From Thermoanaerobaculia bacterium (lineage in GTDB: Bacteria > Acidobacteriota > Thermoanaerobaculia > UBA5066), in NCBI GenBank assembly GCA_022071945.1, contig JAJVIN010000008.1:20634-60096 (forward strand): a stretch of DNA of 39,463 nt, written 5' to 3'. Every line of letters begins with the position of its first letter. Position 1 is the stretch's first letter. The position numbers and the translations under genes were made by a program. This document shows, one piece after another, positions 8,426 through 17,142 of this stretch. The notes under the pieces were generated by a model. The model did not search any database and was not told the origin of the DNA. It saw only the letters and a program-made list of their open reading frames with translations.

Positions 8426-9823
8426 TCAGCTCAGGCCGGGGAGAGGGATCACCCACTCCTCTTCCGGCTCGAGGAAGCCGTTCTCGCTTCCGGGCGCGAG
8501 GACGAACGCGACATCCCCCACGTTGGTGCCCGTCGGACCGGGAGTGAAAGCGTCGCCGATCTTCTCGAAAAAGCCGGCGGTCTCGTTCCGCTCGAGGGCG
8601 TCTCTGGGGTCGAGCCCCATCTCGTACGCCCGCGCGACCGTGGTGCTGTCGATGTAAGCCCCGGCCGCATCCGGACCGTTATCCAGGCCGTCGGTTCCCG
8701 CCACGAGCGCGGCCGCTCCCTCGACTCCCGCAATCTGCAGAGCGGTCGCCAGGGCGAGGGTCCGGTTCCGGCCACCGCTCCCCTTGCGGCCCCGCCCGGC
8801 AAGCGTCGTCTCGCCGCCGAAGAGGGTCACGAGCCGGCGGTGCGGACCGGCTCCCCTGCGGATGAGGTTCCCGGCGCACGCCCCCGCGACGGCCAGGCGC
8901 CGGGCGGCGGCTCGTGCTTCTCCTGACAGAAGCTCCGGAATCACGCGGACGTCGGCTCCCTGGTGAACGGCGGCGGCCCTGGCCCCCTCGATCGCCGTCC
9001 GGATGTCCCCCAGAAGGACGCTCCAGCGGCTCGTCGAGGGATTGGGCTCGGGATGAGGAGGGGACCCGTCGAGAAGCGAATTGCGGACGGACGGCGGGAC
9101 GAGGGGCGTCAACCGGTAGCGGTCGAGGATCGCGCGCGCCTCGGACTTGCTCGGCGTGACGCCCAGCGTGGGTCCCGAGGCGACGAGGTGCCAGCTTCCG
9201 TCCGCCACGTCCGACAGGACCAAGGTGACGATGGTTCCGCCCCGGGCGGCGGCGGCGAGGCCTCCGCCCTTCAGCCTGGAGAGCACGCCCCGGACCGTGT
9301 TGATGTCCGAGATCGGGGCTCCGGCCGCCATCAAGAGGGCGGCCGTCTGCGATTTGTCTTCCAGGGAAACCCCGGGGACGGGCGCCGTGACGAGGCTCGA
9401 GCCCCCGCCGGAAAGGAGGACGATGAGGAGATCGTGGCTGCCCAGCTGGCTCGCCAGCTTCAGGGCGGCGTCCCCGGCGGCGAGACTCTTCTCGTCGGGG
9501 AACGGATAGCTCGCCGAAAGGAGCCGGAAGTCCTCCGGCAATCCGTCGCGCGTGCTCCCCGAGGGGGCAACCACGAGGGCTCCCTCGAGGCGCCGCTCCA
9601 GCACCTGGGCGGCTGCCTTGGCCATCGGAACGGCTGCCTTGCCGAGCGACAGCAGGAAGATCCGATCGGGCAGGAAAACGAACTCGCGCCGGCTGGGAGC
9701 CGAGACGGACCGGAAGTAAACGGCATCCCCGCGCCGGCCGAGGGCCTCGAGAACCAGGCGCTCCGGATCGACGGCGGCAACGGCGGCGCGGTAAAGTGCG
9801 GAGAGGAACTCCCGAGACTTCAA
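8426..9823 (-). CDS. Glycerate 2-kinase (DUF4147/MOFRL family)
   Basis: 465 aa from TTG at 9823. It probably phosphorylates D-glycerate to 2-phosphoglycerate with ATP, feeding C2/C3 compounds into glycolysis. The N-terminal DUF4147 part has LGKAAVPMAKAAAQVLERRL and the glycine-rich VLLSGGGSSLVTAPVPG loop. The C-terminal MOFRL part has LFGGETTLAGRGRKGSGGRN and VAGTDGLDNGPDAAGAYID. The frame is open further to a TTG at 9868, but neither start has a good Shine-Dalgarno site. The shorter one fits the usual family N-terminus (REFLSALYRAAVAAVDPERL) and leaves 79 bases for divergent promoters. It is first in a likely operon with the radical SAM and FHA genes. Gene symbols for this family vary, so none is given. 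Confidence 0.88.
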   Translation of the reverse strand: MKSREFLSALYRAAVAAVDPERLVLEALGRRGDAVYFRSVSAPSRREFVFLPDRIFLLSLGKAAVPMAKAAAQVLERRLEGALVVAPSGSTRDGLPEDFRLLSASYPFPDEKSLAAGDAALKLASQLGSHDLLIVLLSGGGSSLVTAPVPGVSLEDKSQTAALLMAAGAPISDINTVRGVLSRLKGGGLAAAARGGTIVTLVLSDVADGSWHLVASGPTLGVTPSKSEARAILDRYRLTPLVPPSVRNSLLDGSPPHPEPNPSTSRWSVLLGDIRTAIEGARAAAVHQGADVRVIPELLSGEARAAARRLAVAGACAGNLIRRGAGPHRRLVTLFGGETTLAGRGRKGSGGRNRTLALATALQIAGVEGAAALVAGTDGLDNGPDAAGAYIDSTTVARAYEMGLDPRDALERNETAGFFEKIGDAFTPGPTGTNVGDVAFVLAPGSENGFLEPEEEWVIPLPGLS

Positions 9824-9902
9824 CGGCGGAAGTCTACCGGATCTCCGCTCCCGGAGGCCGGCTAGCAAATGCGATCATCGGAGAACCTGAGAGGAGGTCA
9901 TC

Positions 9903-10190
9903 ATGTCCGTGAAATCCGTGGGTGAACTGAAGGATTCCCTGAAAGAAGGCGTGGCCGACACGAGCAGCAAGGTCAAGAGTGCCGTCGTCGACATGGCCGA
10001 GAAGATCGAGGACGCTCTGGAGGACGCGAGCTACGAGGGCCGGCACCTGAAGAAGAAGGTCCAGGCCGAGCTCGTCAAGAGGTGGAAGCAGGTCGACGAG
10101 GCCGGCCGCGAGAACGCGTTCGTCATGGCCCTCGGAGCCCTGGGGGTCGGGATCCTCATCGGCTATCTGATCGGCCGGGACAGGGACTGA
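9903..10190 (+). CDS. Small amphipathic membrane-anchored protein (YtxH/DUF883-like)
   Basis: 95 aa. Residues 1-75 form a charged, heptad-like amphipathic helix rich in Lys, Glu and Ala (SVGELKDSLKEGVADTSSKV). A single Gly-rich transmembrane helix follows (about 75-91, MALGALGVGILIGYLIG), ending in RDRD. This architecture matches the YtxH and DUF883/ElaB groups of stress-associated inner-membrane proteins; ElaB-type proteins can bind ribosomes, but the family link here is by shape only. The start is ATG with GAGAGGAGG closely upstream, a very strong site, so high expression is likely. It precedes the transporter gene by 15 bases. Confidence 0.75.
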   Translation: MSVKSVGELKDSLKEGVADTSSKVKSAVVDMAEKIEDALEDASYEGRHLKKKVQAELVKRWKQVDEAGRENAFVMALGALGVGILIGYLIGRDRD

Positions 10191-10205
10191 GGGGGCCGAG
10201 GCTCC

Positions 10206-11483
10206 GTGCAGATCCGCGAGCGGTTCGAGGAGGTCCGGAAGGGCTTCTCCCGTAACTTCTGGGTCGCCAACACATTGGAGCTGTTCGAGCGCTTCGCGTT
10301 CTACGGCTCCAAGGCGGTCCTCGCCGTCTACCTGGCGGAGAAGGTCGGTCTCGGCCCTCTCGGAAACCGGCTGGCCGGCACCTACGGGTTCGCCATCTTC
10401 TTCCTGCCGATCCTCGCCGGGACCATCGTCGACCGCTACGGTTTTCGCCGGAGCCTCCTGGCCTGTTTCGGCATCTTCTCGCTCGGGTACTTCTCGATAG
10501 GGCTGGCCGGTCTCCAGATCGGCAAGCCCCTCGTCGACAGCGTGGGCGCCCAGGTCTACGTGATCGGGGCGCTCGCCATCACCGCCATCGGCGGCTCGCT
10601 CATCAAGCCCTGCATCGTCGGGACGGTCGCGCGCACCACCACCGAGGCGACAAAGTCACTCGGCTACTCGATCTACTACACGCTCGTGAACTTCGGCGGC
10701 TTCGCGGGGCCCCTGATCGCCTCCGAGGTGAGGGGACGGCTCGGCATCGAGTTCGTCCTGGTGACGTCGTCCCTCACCTCGCTCCTGCTCCTTGCCGGGA
10801 CCTTCTTCTTCTTCGACGAGCCGAAGGACGCCTCGGGTCATGTCGGGGAGCCGAGGACCATGCTCGCCGTCTTGAAGGACATGCTTCTCGTCCTGGCGAA
10901 CTTCCGGTTCATCGGCTTTCTCGTCATCTTCTCGGGCTTCTGGATCATGTTCTGGCAGATCTTCTACGCCATCCCGTTCTACGTCCGGGACGTTCTGAAG
11001 TTCGAGCGGTTCGAGTGGATGGAGAGCGTCGGTCCGTTCACCATCATCCTGTTGACGGTTCCGGTCACCGCCCTGATGAAGAAGGTCAAGCCGATCACCG
11101 CGATGACGCTCGCCTTCGCCGTCGCGAGCCTCTCGTGGCTCCTCGTGGCCGCGGTCCCGTCGCTTTACGCGATGGCGGCGGCGATCGCGATCTTCTCGGT
11201 CGGCGAGACCATGCAGGCCCCGCGGTTCTACGAGTACGTGGCGAACCTCGCGCCGAAGGACCAGGTCGGCACGTTCATGGGGTTTGCGTTCTTGCCGGTT
11301 GCCATTGGCGCTCTCGTCGCGGGGTGGCTCTCGGGTGAGCTCGTCGAGACGTACGTCCACGGCCCGGGCAACCCGTCGGGCATGTGGTTCGTCCTGTGTG
11401 GAATCGGCCTCGTGTCGACTCTCTTGATGGTTCTTTACGACATCATCCTCGTCCGCAAGTTCCCGCCGAAGGCCACGGAGTAG
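10206..11483 (+). CDS. POT-like major facilitator transporter
   Basis: 425 aa with about 12 hydrophobic segments. The N-terminal ELFERFAFYGSKAVLAVYL resembles the ExxERFxYYG motif of proton-dependent oligopeptide transporters (POT/PTR2), which couple peptide or nitrate-type substrate uptake to protons. Typical POT proteins are somewhat longer and have extra segments, so the substrate is uncertain. IVDRYGFRRS after the second helix fits the loop 2-3 motif of the MFS superfamily. The start is GTG at 10206 with GAGG five bases upstream. It probably forms an operon with the preceding small membrane protein. The downstream gene converges on it. Confidence 0.8.
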   Translation: MQIRERFEEVRKGFSRNFWVANTLELFERFAFYGSKAVLAVYLAEKVGLGPLGNRLAGTYGFAIFFLPILAGTIVDRYGFRRSLLACFGIFSLGYFSIGLAGLQIGKPLVDSVGAQVYVIGALAITAIGGSLIKPCIVGTVARTTTEATKSLGYSIYYTLVNFGGFAGPLIASEVRGRLGIEFVLVTSSLTSLLLLAGTFFFFDEPKDASGHVGEPRTMLAVLKDMLLVLANFRFIGFLVIFSGFWIMFWQIFYAIPFYVRDVLKFERFEWMESVGPFTIILLTVPVTALMKKVKPITAMTLAFAVASLSWLLVAAVPSLYAMAAAIAIFSVGETMQAPRFYEYVANLAPKDQVGTFMGFAFLPVAIGALVAGWLSGELVETYVHGPGNPSGMWFVLCGIGLVSTLLMVLYDIILVRKFPPKATE

Positions 11484-11698
11484 GCACCCCGGAAAGGCGC
11501 GGTCTCGCGCATTTGAAGGACGGCTTCATCCGTCTGTAGCCCGCGAAGCTCGAGCGCTACCGGCCCGAGCCCCTGGCGGCTCGCCAGACGGTCGAGCGCT
11601 CCGACCCGGGACCGGGCTCGACGAGGCCCCTCTCGAGGAACGGGATCAGGGCGACATCGCTCCGTTCGTCTTCCTTCCCCCTCACGCGGGGGAGGGTG

Positions 11699-11718
11699 CC
11701 CGGGGATTCATCCCCGGG
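11699..11718. repeat. CCCGGGGAT palindrome
   Basis: Perfect nine-base arms CCCGGGGAT and ATCCCCGGG with a two-base centre. It is followed by CAGCCGGGG. A similar arrangement (CCCGGGG, then CCCCGGGCGGCCGGG) occurs at 36662-36695. Possibly a bidirectional transcript-end structure. Confidence 0.6.
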
Positions 11719-11736
11719 CAGCCGGGGACATCCATT

Positions 11737-11770
11737 CCCGGCCGTCTCCCCTTACGAAGGGGCGGCCGGG
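11737..11770. repeat. Palindrome of the CCCCTT-ACG-AAGGGG type
   Basis: The outer arms CCCGGCCG and CGGCCGGG enclose the inner arms CCCCTT and AAGGGG around an ACG loop. The inner part equals the core of the larger hairpin of the two-hairpin repeat found at both ends of the window. This is a diverged family member. Confidence 0.6.
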
Positions 11771-11816
11771 CGGCGGAGGGACTTCAGGCTCTGTCGTTCA
11801 GCCGCCGTTTCTGAGT

Positions 11817-13202
11817 TCAGTCCCTGTCGGTCTCGATCCCGTAGGTCCGGAGCTTTCTGTGAAGGGTCGTTCGATCGAGCCCCAATCTCTCGGCGGTCCG
11901 CGAGACGTTCCCCTTCTGCTCCTGGAGGGCCTGCAAGATGACGCGCTTCTCGAAGGCCTCGCGGGCCTCGGCCAGGGTTTGACCGGGCAGGATCTCCTGC
12001 AGCTGGGGCCGCGCCTTCGGACCCGGTCCTTCGTCTTCCGGGATGTCCTCCGCGGTGATGACGGGGCCGTCGCTCATCAGGACGAGCCTCTCCACGAGGT
12101 TCTGCAGCTCGCGGACGTTCCCACGAAACCGCTTCGCCGAGAGCTTCTCCAGCGCCGCGGGCTCGAACGTCTTCGGCCGCCGTCCCCGCCGGGCTTCCAG
12201 CCGCTCGGCGAAGTGCCGGGCCAGAAGAGGGACGTCCTCGCGCCGCTCCGACAGAGACGGAACCCTGATCGGGACGACGGCGAGCCGGTAGTAGAGATCC
12301 TCGCGAAAGGTCCCATCCTCGATCATCTTGACGAGGTCGCGATTCGTCGCGGCGACGATCCTCACGTCGGTTGCGATCGTCCGGGCCCCGCCGACCCGCG
12401 TGATCCGGCCATCCTGGATGGCGCGCAGGATCTTGGCCTGCGTCTTCGGCGACATGTCCCCGATCTCGTCGAGAAAGAGAGTCCCGCCATCGGCCTGCTC
12501 CCATTTCCCCTTTCGGTCCTCGGTGGCGCCCGTGAACGAACCCTTGACATGGCCAAACAATTCGCTCTCGATCAGCTCCTCTGGAATCGCGGCGCCGTTG
12601 ACCTCGACGAAGGGCCCCTTGGCCCTCGGCGAGGAACGGTGCAGGGCGCGGGCGACGAGCTCCTTGCCGGTGCCGCTCTCTCCCGTTATGAGGACGCGCG
12701 ACTCGGAAGCGCCCGCTCGCCGGACGTCCTCGACGAGCTTGACCATCGCGGGACTCTCCCCCAGGAGGCTCTCGTCCCCGCCCCGGGAAACGAGCTGTCT
12801 GAGGGCCTCTCTTTCGCGAAAGAGATCGGCGACCTCCAGGGCCTTCTCGAGGGTCAAGAGGACCCGCTCGAGTGAGAGGGGTTTTTCGAGGAAGTCGTAG
12901 GCCCCCTTCTTGACCGCGTGAACAGCGGTCTCGACGTTGCCGTGGCCGGAAATGACGATCACCGGCAGGCTCACTCCACCCGCCCGGAGCTTTTCCAGAA
13001 CGGCGAGCCCATCGGCATCCGGGAGCCAGACGTCGAGAAAGAGCGCGGAGAACAGAGCGGCCGCGCCGGGAGTGAGGAGGCGGGAGAGAGCCTCTTCGCC
13101 CGAGGCCACGCTCTCGACCTCATAGCCCTCGTCCGCCAGGATCTGGCCAAGGGTCTTCCGGATGCCGGGCTCGTCGTCGCAGATCAGGATTCTTCCGCTC
13201 AT
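11817..13202 (-). CDS. NtrX-like sigma-54-dependent response regulator
   Basis: 461 aa. The receiver domain (1-120) has the acidic pair D9/D10 and phospho-acceptor D57 (FLDVWLPD), with K105-region EKPLSL. The AAA+ domain (about 140-375) has Walker A GESGTGKE, Walker B TLFLDEIGDM and the arginine-rich FREDLYYRL segment. The C-terminal Fis-type helix-turn-helix (about 420-455) has TAERLGLDRTTLHRKLR. The sigma-54 contact loop normally reading GAFTGA is GSFTGA here. It should activate sigma-54 promoters after phosphorylation by the adjacent kinase, whose stop lies four bases upstream. True ntrX function (nitrogen or envelope control) is inferred from resemblance only. Confidence 0.9.
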   Translation of the reverse strand: MSGRILICDDEPGIRKTLGQILADEGYEVESVASGEEALSRLLTPGAAALFSALFLDVWLPDADGLAVLEKLRAGGVSLPVIVISGHGNVETAVHAVKKGAYDFLEKPLSLERVLLTLEKALEVADLFREREALRQLVSRGGDESLLGESPAMVKLVEDVRRAGASESRVLITGESGTGKELVARALHRSSPRAKGPFVEVNGAAIPEELIESELFGHVKGSFTGATEDRKGKWEQADGGTLFLDEIGDMSPKTQAKILRAIQDGRITRVGGARTIATDVRIVAATNRDLVKMIEDGTFREDLYYRLAVVPIRVPSLSERREDVPLLARHFAERLEARRGRRPKTFEPAALEKLSAKRFRGNVRELQNLVERLVLMSDGPVITAEDIPEDEGPGPKARPQLQEILPGQTLAEAREAFEKRVILQALQEQKGNVSRTAERLGLDRTTLHRKLRTYGIETDRD

Positions 13203-13206
13203 GGTC

Positions 13207-15438
13207 TCAGCTCAGGGGCCACTCCAGGGTGAAGCGCGCGCCTTTCGGCTGATTCTCCTCGACCCGCACGCGGCCCGCGTGCTCGGAGGCGATCCGGGCC
13301 GTGATGGCAAGCCCGAGTCCGGTCCCTCGTTCCTTCGTCGAGAAGGCCGGCTCGAAGATCCGGGCCCGATCCGAGTCGGGGACTCCCGCCCCCTCGTCTT
13401 CCACGCGGAGGTACGCCTGCCCGTTCGTGATCCCGGCGCTCACGCGGACCGCTCCCCCCGCCTGCGTCGCGGCCACCGCGTTGTCGACGAGGTTGATCAG
13501 GGCTCTCTTGATCTGCTCGCCATCCGCCCGAACCTCCTGCAGATCGCCGGGCAGCTCCGCGACGACCGAGACGCCCTGTTTCGTGCCCGAGAAGAGCTTG
13601 ACGACCTGGCTCACGATCGCCCGCAGATCGGCCGGCGCCATGCGCGCCGCGGGGAGCCGGGCGAACCGTCCGAAGGCGTCGACCAGCCCGGAGAGGGTTT
13701 TCACCTCCTCGATGATGGTCGAGGCGCCCTCCTCGACCGCGTCCAGCACGTCATCGGGCGAGCCGACGCCGCCCCTGAAGTGGCGAGCCTTCCGCGCCAT
13801 ACGCTCGGAGGCGAGGCGGATCGGCGTGAGGGGGTTCTTGATCTCATGGGCCATCCGGCGGGCCGCCTCTTCCCAGGCCGCGGTCCGTTCGGCCCTCACG
13901 AGGGCCGTCGTGTCCTCGAGAGTCACGACCCACGCCGCGGCCAGGTGGCTGTCTCCCCCTGGAACGGCCGCCACCCGGACTTCCACGAAGCGCGGGTCGC
14001 TGCCGTCCTTGGGCCACAGGACGAGGTTGGCCTCCCTCGGTCCTCCGCTCATGAAGGCCCCGCAGAGGAAGTCGCGCAGGGGCCGGAAGCCCTCGAAGGC
14101 CAGAAGGTCGCTCAGGCAGGTCCCGACCTCGACTCGCGTCCCCAGGATACGGGCGGCCGCGTCGTTCATCGTCAAGATCGGGGCCGTCGGAACCGTTTGC
14201 AGCGCCGGGAGGATCTTCGGATCCGGCGCGCCCTGGCCGGCGAAGGCCAGAACGCCCGCGTCGATGTGGGCGAGGACCGTCTCGATCCCTCGAAGGGCCT
14301 CGTCCAGCCGGCGGTTGCTCTCGGCGAGTCCCGAGTTGGCCTCTTCCAGCTTCTCGCGGTTCGTCCTCAGCTCGGACGTCATCGTGTTGAAGGCCGTGGC
14401 GAGCGTCCCGATCTCGTCCTGGCTGTCCACGTCGACCCGGACGGTGAAGTCCCCGGAACCGACCAGCCTCGCCGACTGGGCCAGGAGGGCGATGGGCCGC
14501 GTGACCCTGCGCGACAGGAGAAGGCCCGCCCAGACCGCGGCCAGGAGCACCACGAACGCCAGGAGCAAGAAGAGGAGGATCTGGATGGCCTGCAGCGAGG
14601 CTCTCTCGGCCTGCAACATCGCGTAGGTCGAGGTGGCCCGGGCGAGATCCCGGATGACGGCCGCCTCCGGCTGCGGCTCGTAGGTCCCGGCCAAGAGAAA
14701 GCCCTGGGGGAACCGGAGAACGCTGATGCTGACCTGGGCTCCGCTCGGGAGAGGTTCGATGCGCCGGGCGAGTCCCCTCTCCCGGGCCTCGTTCAGCCAC
14801 TCGGCGTCGGGATTGCTCACCTCGCGGACCGGCCACCTGGGAGAGCTGACGGCCAGGGGAAGGCGAACCGGGGCGGGTTCGCGGCGCCACTCGAGAAAGT
14901 CGAGGCCCGAGATCTCGCGGGCTTCCGCCAGGAGCCCGAGGGCGGTGGCGTCATCCAGGGCGGTCCCGAGCCGGGCGGCCAGGGCGGCCGCCGCCTGGCG
15001 CTCCAGACGCGCCGTCCGTTCCCTGAGGAGGTCGGAGACATCGCGGCCCGCGCGGACGGTCTGGACGACCGGCGGCTCGAACCAGTACTCGGTGCTGCGC
15101 TGGATCAGACCCGAGATCGGCATGAGAAGAACCGCGATCGGGAGAAACGCCAGCCCGATGTGCGTCACGACCACCCGGCTCCGGAACTTCGACCCGAACA
15201 CGCCCTTCCGGCTCTCGAGGAGGATCTTGATCGCGCTCCTGCCGACGACGAAGAGGAGGGCCAGGATGAGGATGGCGACGATGTAGAAGAGGACGAACAG
15301 CAAGACCCTGTTCGTCGTCATCGAGGGAGACAGGGTTTGCGTCCGCGAGAAGAGAGCGTAGAGAGTGGATAGAACCGTCCCCAGGACGGCGGCGATCGCC
15401 GCGAGGATCCGGTTGTCTTTCTGCCAGGGGGTCCTCAT
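13207..15438 (-). CDS. NtrY-like membrane sensor histidine kinase
   Basis: 743 aa. Transmembrane helices lie at about 10-30, 44-66 and 88-112. A periplasmic part of about 170 residues follows, then a fourth helix (ILLFLLLAFVVLLAAVWAGL) and HAMP (VTRPIALLAQSARLV). A coiled segment and PAS-like domain (around 390-500) precede the kinase core. H531 in RRMAHEIKNPLTPIR is the phospho-acceptor. The N box is LINLVDNAVAAT, G1 is VEDEGAGVPDSD, and the F and G2 boxes are in FEPAFSTKERGTGLGLAI. The frame stays open further upstream, but ATG at 15438 forms an ATGA overlap with the DUF4390 stop and begins just before the first helix, so it is preferred. The signal is unknown; genetic linkage to lpxC suggests an envelope cue. 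Confidence 0.9.
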   Translation of the reverse strand: MRTPWQKDNRILAAIAAVLGTVLSTLYALFSRTQTLSPSMTTNRVLLFVLFYIVAILILALLFVVGRSAIKILLESRKGVFGSKFRSRVVVTHIGLAFLPIAVLLMPISGLIQRSTEYWFEPPVVQTVRAGRDVSDLLRERTARLERQAAAALAARLGTALDDATALGLLAEAREISGLDFLEWRREPAPVRLPLAVSSPRWPVREVSNPDAEWLNEARERGLARRIEPLPSGAQVSISVLRFPQGFLLAGTYEPQPEAAVIRDLARATSTYAMLQAERASLQAIQILLFLLLAFVVLLAAVWAGLLLSRRVTRPIALLAQSARLVGSGDFTVRVDVDSQDEIGTLATAFNTMTSELRTNREKLEEANSGLAESNRRLDEALRGIETVLAHIDAGVLAFAGQGAPDPKILPALQTVPTAPILTMNDAAARILGTRVEVGTCLSDLLAFEGFRPLRDFLCGAFMSGGPREANLVLWPKDGSDPRFVEVRVAAVPGGDSHLAAAWVVTLEDTTALVRAERTAAWEEAARRMAHEIKNPLTPIRLASERMARKARHFRGGVGSPDDVLDAVEEGASTIIEEVKTLSGLVDAFGRFARLPAARMAPADLRAIVSQVVKLFSGTKQGVSVVAELPGDLQEVRADGEQIKRALINLVDNAVAATQAGGAVRVSAGITNGQAYLRVEDEGAGVPDSDRARIFEPAFSTKERGTGLGLAITARIASEHAGRVRVEENQPKGARFTLEWPLS

Positions 15439-16019
15439 GGGTCCTTCCTGTCTTTCCACTCGAAGATCTCGGACCGGGCCCACGGGGTCGAGAGCGTCGT
15501 GGGGACGACCCCGAGCGTGACGACCGCCGCGTACGTGCAGCGAACCTTCACGTACAGGGGCTTTCCCGCAAGGTGGGGCCCCATGGTGAAGCTCGGCAGC
15601 GACTTGACCGACAGGAGGGCCGTCACGGCGTCCTTCATCGCGGGAACGGCGCGGGTCTCCAGGAGCTTGCCGTCGAGCCGCCTCTCGACCAGGTAGTCGG
15701 CGCGAAGCGGCCGGTACGTCGCGGTCACGACGTACTCCCTCTCGTCCTTTGGACCGGGGAACCAGATCCCGCGGTCGACGAAAAGGCGGATCTCCCAGAC
15801 CGCGGTCGCGGGGAGTCCGGCCTTCAGCCTCTCCTCGATCTCGGCCGGAAGCTCGGGCTCGAGGAGCGCGTCCACCCGGAGTTGACGGGCCTCGATGGCG
15901 AGCGCGAGTTTCACGCGGTATTCGCGTTCCACGCCGGAAGCCGCCCGCGCCGCTGCCGGCAGGCAAAGGAGGCAGAGAATGAGGAGAAACACCCGGCGAA
16001 GAGCCGGAGCCGAGCTCAC
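15435..16019 (-). CDS. DUF4390 family exported protein
   Basis: 194 aa from GTG. Residues 1-27 form a signal peptide (RR, then VFLLILCLLCLPAAARA). The rest is beta-rich and fits DUF4390, a family often encoded just before NtrY-type kinases. WEIRLFVDRGIWF and YLVERRLDGKLLETRAV are characteristic stretches. It should act in the periplasm, and its placement suggests that it senses or presents something to the kinase's periplasmic domain; this is an inference. It overlaps the kinase start (ATGA) and follows lpxC by 43 bases. Confidence 0.8.
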   Translation of the reverse strand: MSSAPALRRVFLLILCLLCLPAAARAASGVEREYRVKLALAIEARQLRVDALLEPELPAEIEERLKAGLPATAVWEIRLFVDRGIWFPGPKDEREYVVTATYRPLRADYLVERRLDGKLLETRAVPAMKDAVTALLSVKSLPSFTMGPHLAGKPLYVKVRCTYAAVVTLGVVPTTLSTPWARSEIFEWKDRKDP

Positions 16020-16062
16020 GCCCGGACTTTAACCCTCGAAGGCGGCGGCGAGAAAACCAGAA

Positions 16063-16950
16063 TCAGCGAAACGAGACCGATTCGCCACGCCCCGAGGAGC
16101 GGGGCATGGACAGAAGGTCCGGCACCAGGCACGCTTCGCGAATCATCCGGGTGAGCTGGGCATGCATCCGGTGTCCGGCCCTGTGGGCGACGATGTGTCC
16201 GAGGACGGGCCGTCCAGCCAGGGCGAGATCCCCGACGAGGTCGAGGATCTTGTGCCTCACGAACTCGTCCGCGAAACGGAGTTCACCGTTCTCCACGCCG
16301 GCCTCCCCGATCACGATGCAGTTCTCCGCGCTCGCCCCGCGGGCCAACCCCTTCGACTTCAGGAACTCGTACTCGGCGAGGAACCCGAACGTCCGGGCGG
16401 GGGCCAGGTGCTTGCGGAAGTTCTCGGGCGTGATCACCACCGTCATGGCCTGCTTTCCGATCGCCGGATGCGGGAAGTCGATGGAGTAGGTCACCCGCAG
16501 ATCGGCCGCCGGCCGGATCTCCAGGTGCTTGCCCGGGAATCCCGTGACGGTGGCGGCAGAAGAAACGCGAAGCGGCGCGACCGGAAGAGAGGACTCCATC
16601 CGGCCAGCCTTGTCCAAGACCTCGAGCCAGGGAAGCGAGCTTCCATCAAGGATCGGCATCTCGGGACCGTCGACCTCGACGAGGAGGTTGCCGATCCCCT
16701 CGCCGTAACAGGCCGCGAGAAAATGCTCGACGGTGCTGATGTCCCGGCCAGGCTCGCCGAGGGCCGTCGCATAGTCGAGGCGGCCCGCGTACTCGGCCTG
16801 CGCCGGAATCGTGGCTCCGGCGTCGGTCCTCGAAAAGACGATTCCAGAACCAGCTGCTTGCGGGTGAATGTGAACCCGGATCTCCCGCCCCGTGTGGACA
16901 CCCATGCCGGACACGGAAACGGAGGCTCTGATGGAGGTCTCGAACTTCAT
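16063..16950 (-). CDS. lpxC: UDP-3-O-acyl-N-acetylglucosamine deacetylase
   Basis: 295 aa, close to the usual length. It catalyses the committed step of lipid A synthesis, removing acetate from UDP-3-O-acyl-GlcNAc with a zinc cofactor. The zinc ligands are visible: H76 in STVEHFLAA, and H233 and D237 in VRHKILDLVGDL. The catalytic His is in the conserved HRAGHRMHAQL region near the C-terminus. The ATG start has GAGGGAG upstream. It shows that the organism makes lipid A. It is the first gene of a likely lpxC-DUF4390-ntrY-ntrX transcript and is divergent from the HD-GYP gene. Confidence 0.96.
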   Translation of the reverse strand: MKFETSIRASVSVSGMGVHTGREIRVHIHPQAAGSGIVFSRTDAGATIPAQAEYAGRLDYATALGEPGRDISTVEHFLAACYGEGIGNLLVEVDGPEMPILDGSSLPWLEVLDKAGRMESSLPVAPLRVSSAATVTGFPGKHLEIRPAADLRVTYSIDFPHPAIGKQAMTVVITPENFRKHLAPARTFGFLAEYEFLKSKGLARGASAENCIVIGEAGVENGELRFADEFVRHKILDLVGDLALAGRPVLGHIVAHRAGHRMHAQLTRMIREACLVPDLLSMPRSSGRGESVSFR

Positions 16951-17142
16951 CCAGCTCCCTCAAAGCAGCATCGGTGCCAGGAGGAAGCCCCTCACCGTCA
17001 ATGTGTTGCACACCGAAACCGGCCTACGCCCCCCGGGCTGTCGCGAAAAATCCTCGCGGAGTGTTGCACTCTCGCCACACCCAGGGACCGGGGCCCCGGG
17101 GGGTCCCCAGAATGTAGAATTCCGGTAGCTGGCGGATGAACA

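Larger units (their letters stand above)
11484..11816. other. Convergent intergenic region with palindromes, no gene seen
   Basis: It lies between the stop codons of the transporter (+) and the NtrX-like regulator (-). It contains two palindromes (11699-11718, 11737-11770). A GTTCAGCCGCCGTTTC sequence at 11796-11811 occurs again at 36646-36661 in the other large convergent gap. No coding frame with convincing features was found and no T-run terminator is obvious. Confidence 0.55.

Noticed and set aside
9824-9868. Longer N-terminus of glycerate kinase from TTG 9868
   Set aside because: No ribosome site, Arg/Pro-rich added residues, and it would leave only 34 bases to the divergent gene; it is still possible.
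15439-15966. Upstream extension of the NtrY-like kinase
   Set aside because: It overlaps the whole DUF4390 gene antiphase and adds Arg/Gly-rich sequence; ATG 15438 gives an ATGA overlap and starts at the first helix.
16963-16979. Sigma-54-like site (TGGCAC, then CTGCTT) before lpxC on the minus strand
   Set aside because: The GG-N10-GC spacing fits, but transcription would start within a few bases of the lpxC ATG and remove its Shine-Dalgarno site.
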